Source of the DNA: Halorubrum sp. Hd13 | GTDB lineage: Archaea > Halobacteriota > Halobacteria > Halobacteriales > Haloferacaceae | Assembly (NCBI RefSeq): GCF_002252755.1 | Contig: NZ_NHOY01000003.1 | Location: 1-43,572 of the forward strand | DNA length: 43,572 nucleotides | Reading direction: 5' to 3' | Part shown: in pieces, positions 41,432 through 43,572 of the stretch | Layout of the letters: each line of letters opens with the position of its first letter | Numbering within the stretch: the first letter of the stretch is position 1 | Notes under the pieces: generated by a model | Database searches by the model: none | What the model was told of the DNA's origin: nothing | What the model saw: only the letters and a program-made list of their open reading frames with translations | Program-made: the position numbers and the translations under genes

Positions 41432-42093
41432 CTGTTCGAGAAAATACGGCCTGTACTGTCAAAAACTACAACCTGTCTCTGTGGAGTGTTAATCGGGAGT
41501 TCATCAACCTCCTCTGCAACTAATCGTTCTCACTCTTTTCAGAGATTCTGAATCCATGGTCGGACATATTCTCTGTCTCTGTGCTAATTCGTATAGCTCT
41601 TGAGACAGAGTCGTACGGACCATTGCCTCACGTCGTCTCTAACCGCTCAAATTGTACTCTATTCGACCTCAAATGACGACTGTCCCCTCTCAGAGGGCAG
41701 CAGACGCGATTCTCAGGCGTTCGTGCACTTCTCCTCGAAAATGTATGGATAGAAAGCTGGCCTCGCACTCATAGGGCTCGTCATCGCCTCCCTCGTGCCG
41801 GCCCTAACTTCGATCCCGCCCTGAGGGGACGTTCCCCGTGCGCGACCGGAACGTGGCGAGTGCGGACCGGTCACCGATCGAGTTCTGAATGCGGCAGAGC
41901 GTCGGAACGTCTCTCCCGCAGCCCGGACTTTGGGGCGAACGCGTCCGTCAGAGAAACCGCCTCGGCGCTCGTGACTCTCGAGCTACCGGCGGTGAATAGT
42001 GCACTCCGCCGATTCCGACGAGAAGGCCGATTGCGGTCGAAAGCCAGTCGATCGGTCGGTCCGACCGGTCGGCAATCGGCGCCGCGTCCGGGC
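41432..42093. repeat. Gene-free region with dispersed repeat copies 3 and 4
   Basis: A 662-nt lower-GC stretch without a supported gene. Copy 3 spans about 41673-41786: ATGACGACTGTCC, GCAGCAGACGCGATTCTCAG, then AAGCTGGCCTCGCACTCA at 41754. A more decayed copy 4 lies at about 41958-42000 (GCCTCGGCGCTCGTGACTC, then GGTGAATAG). Stop codons are frequent in all frames between them. Confidence 0.65.
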
Positions 42094-43206
42094 TCAACCC
42101 CCGTCGTCGACCTTCCCGAGACGGATCGGTTCCTCGTCCCCGTCTGAGCGTTCGACCCGGACCGTCCTGGTCGGGAACGCCATGTCGAACCCGGCGTCCG
42201 CGAACGCCCGTTGAATCTCGCCGTTCACCGCCCCTCTGACCTCCTTCCAGCGGTCGAGGGCCTCGATGTGGTACTCGAGCCTGATCCGCATCGCCGAGTC
42301 CCCGTAGTCCCAGAACCACGCGCCAGTCCGCTCGGCGTCGACGCCGTCGACCTCGTTCGTCGTGTCGACGACCAGTTCGACGGCGGATTCCATCTCCGCC
42401 GGCGTCGTGTCGTACGACAGCCCGAGGAAGGTCTTCACCCGTCGGGTCGGCTCTGCGGAAATATTTCGCACCTCGGCCTTCGCGATCGACGCGTTCGGGA
42501 GCGTCACAACCCGCCCGTCGAAATCTCGGATGCGCGTCGTCCGGAGTCCGATCTCTTCGACGGTACCGGTCGTCCCCTCGATATCGACGATGTCGTCGAC
42601 GAGGAAGGGCTTCGTCGAGAGGATGTGCGCGCCGCCGAAGATGTCGGCCATGGTCTCGCGGGAAGCGAAGGCGACTGCGACCCCGGCCACGCCGAGTGAG
42701 GCGATGACGGCCACGACGTCGTACCCCAGCGAGTCCAGCACGACGATGCCCGCGACGGAGACGATGGCGATGTTGGCGATCCGGCTGACAATCGGAACGA
42801 GCTCGTCGTCGAGCTTGGACTCCGTGCGTTCGACGTACCTCATGAGGTAGGTCTCGACGAACCCGTCCGTCAACCGGACTGCGATCCACGCGATAGCCAC
42901 GATGACGGGAATCTCGACCGAGGCGTTCAACACCGACTCCAGCGGCTCGACGGGCGAGAGGATGCGTCGTCCCGCGACCGCACCGAACACGACGCCGAGG
43001 AGGACGACGGGCCGCCCGAGCGCGTAGACGACGATGTCGTCGACCTCCGTCTCCGTCGCTTCGACTTTCCGCCGCAGTCTACGCCGGTAAAAGAAGCTCA
43101 GCGACCGGCCGACCACTGCACCGAGGCACAGCACGGCGAAAAACAGGAAGTACTGCTGGATCGTGCTTCCGAAGTACGTCTCCGACAGCAACGAGACAAC
43201 TGGCAT
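42094..43206 (-). CDS. MscS-family mechanosensitive channel
   Basis: 370 aa. Three to four N-terminal helices lead to the pore helix SLGVAGVAVAFASRETMADI, the MscS TM3 signature with Gly/Ala spacing. The beta domain follows: KPFLVDDIVDIEGTTGTVEE, IGLRTTRIRDFDGRVVTLPN, ASIAKAEVRNISAEPTRRVK, and then the alpha-beta C-terminal domain ending with FADAGFDMAFPTRTVRVERS. It would release osmolytes on hypo-osmotic shock. Reverse-strand AGAGTTATGATAC at 43227-43239 centres about 27 nt before the ATG. Confidence 0.92.
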   Translation of the reverse strand: MPVVSLLSETYFGSTIQQYFLFFAVLCLGAVVGRSLSFFYRRRLRRKVEATETEVDDIVVYALGRPVVLLGVVFGAVAGRRILSPVEPLESVLNASVEIPVIVAIAWIAVRLTDGFVETYLMRYVERTESKLDDELVPIVSRIANIAIVSVAGIVVLDSLGYDVVAVIASLGVAGVAVAFASRETMADIFGGAHILSTKPFLVDDIVDIEGTTGTVEEIGLRTTRIRDFDGRVVTLPNASIAKAEVRNISAEPTRRVKTFLGLSYDTTPAEMESAVELVVDTTNEVDGVDAERTGAWFWDYGDSAMRIRLEYHIEALDRWKEVRGAVNGEIQRAFADAGFDMAFPTRTVRVERSDGDEEPIRLGKVDDGG

Positions 43207-43380
43207 ACAGGAGGCGTGTTCCCCGGTATCATAACTCTATGGCCGCGTCCGACGCACGGGTCGCGTCTGCCGCGTATCGGTGCGTCACTCGCCGGCGGCG
43301 ACCGGGCGGTCGACGGAGTGCGTCAGGGCGAACGCGAAAACGTGGCCTCGACGCTCGAACCCCGACGACTTACCAGTACC
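43207..43380. other. Right-end intergenic region
   Basis: No gene seen. It contains the MscS TATA region and a further weak match to the dispersed repeat (ACGTGGCCTCGACGCTCGAA at 43340-43359). Confidence 0.45.
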
Positions 43381-43387
43381 AACCGAC

Positions 43388-43500
43388 TTCGGCCTGCGAT
43401 TATACAGGCTGGAAGGCGAATACACCCGCCTTTAGGCGGGTGATGAAGCCGACATGGTGGGAAGCAATCCACTGGCCCAACGTCTGTACCGAGTTTCATA
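43388..43500 (+). mobile_element. IS200/IS605-type right-end-like hairpins (possible omegaRNA remnant)
   Basis: Two consecutive hairpins are visible. GCCTG (43392-43396) pairs with CAGGC (43405-43409). CACCCGCC (43423-43430) pairs with GGCGGGTG (43435-43442) around a TTTA loop. In haloarchaeal IS200/IS605 elements a hairpin of this form, with the CGCCTTTAGGCG core, sits just after tnpB, where the omegaRNA ends. No tnpB is present upstream, so this would be a solo right end or a remnant. A plain terminator hairpin remains possible. Confidence 0.5.
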
Positions 43501-43536
43501 TACCGAGGTTTAACTGACAGGCCGCTCTATACGCAG

Positions 43537-43572
43537 CTGTCTCTTATACACCCTTGACGCTGCCGACGACCC
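43537..43572 (+). other. Nextera adapter sequence (assembly artefact)
   Basis: CTGTCTCTTATACAC at 43537 followed by TTGACGCTGCCGACGA matches the Tn5 mosaic-end/Nextera read-2 adapter except for a short mismatch in the middle. It is not genomic; the contig ends here. Confidence 0.93.

Noticed and set aside
41860-42147. 95-codon plus-strand frame
   Set aside because: Ser/Arg-rich, overlaps a repeat copy and the end of the MscS gene; no domain or promoter support.

Overview
The window looks like a haloarchaeal chromosome fragment, probably Halorubrum or a close relative. The genus is an inference. The signs are very high GC with GC-ending codons, strongly acidic proteins, Tat-type lipoprotein signals, archaeal DnaG, GatD and LipA, a DUF3311/sodium-solute symporter pair, HTH-10 (Bat-like) regulators, and TATA boxes about 25-30 nt upstream of leaderless start codons. 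The last ~36 bases match a Nextera transposase adapter, so the window ends at a draft-contig end.

Layout. 0.2-9.1 kb holds housekeeping and membrane genes: gatD, a two-domain GNAT protein, a small membrane protein, a DUF6498-like membrane protein, an A24 prepilin peptidase, dnaG, and DUF3311 plus a symporter. 9.3-10.8 kb has two divergent HTH-10 regulators; the left one is broken by two frameshifts and a stop codon. 10.8-14.9 kb carries a YqcI/YcgG protein, an isochorismatase-like hydrolase, a MATE exporter and lipA. 15.2-20.9 kb is a branched-chain-amino-acid-type ABC transporter (livHMGF, minus strand) facing a convergent solute-binding lipoprotein. 21.3-29.4 kb has gamma-glutamyltransferase (minus) divergent from a complete five-gene dipeptide ABC transporter. 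29.5-36.4 kb holds small regulators and membrane proteins: a winged helix protein, an anchored HWHDWE-motif protein, DUF1328, a voltage-sensor-only protein, DUF389 and YihY. 36.4-42.1 kb is visibly less GC-rich and looks acquired: an HxlR regulator, a CtBP-like 2-hydroxyacid dehydrogenase, an SDR, a frameshifted flavin reductase and an OB-fold/exonuclease-like protein, separated by decayed copies of a dispersed repeat. An MscS channel and an IS200/IS605-type right-end-like hairpin pair end the window.

How the parts may work together: Dpp would import peptides, Ggt would act on gamma-glutamyl bonds, and Liv would take up amino acids, giving a possible peptide and amino-acid scavenging block from 15 to 29 kb. 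The substrates are inferred.

The strongest unusual observation is that the solute-binding protein at 15198-16598 is circularly permuted. After a normal lipoprotein signal comes the C-terminal half of the family fold, then a linker, then the N-terminal half, all in one open frame. The second is a 131-aa protein with an S4-like helix bearing six arginines at exact every-third positions and no pore domain.
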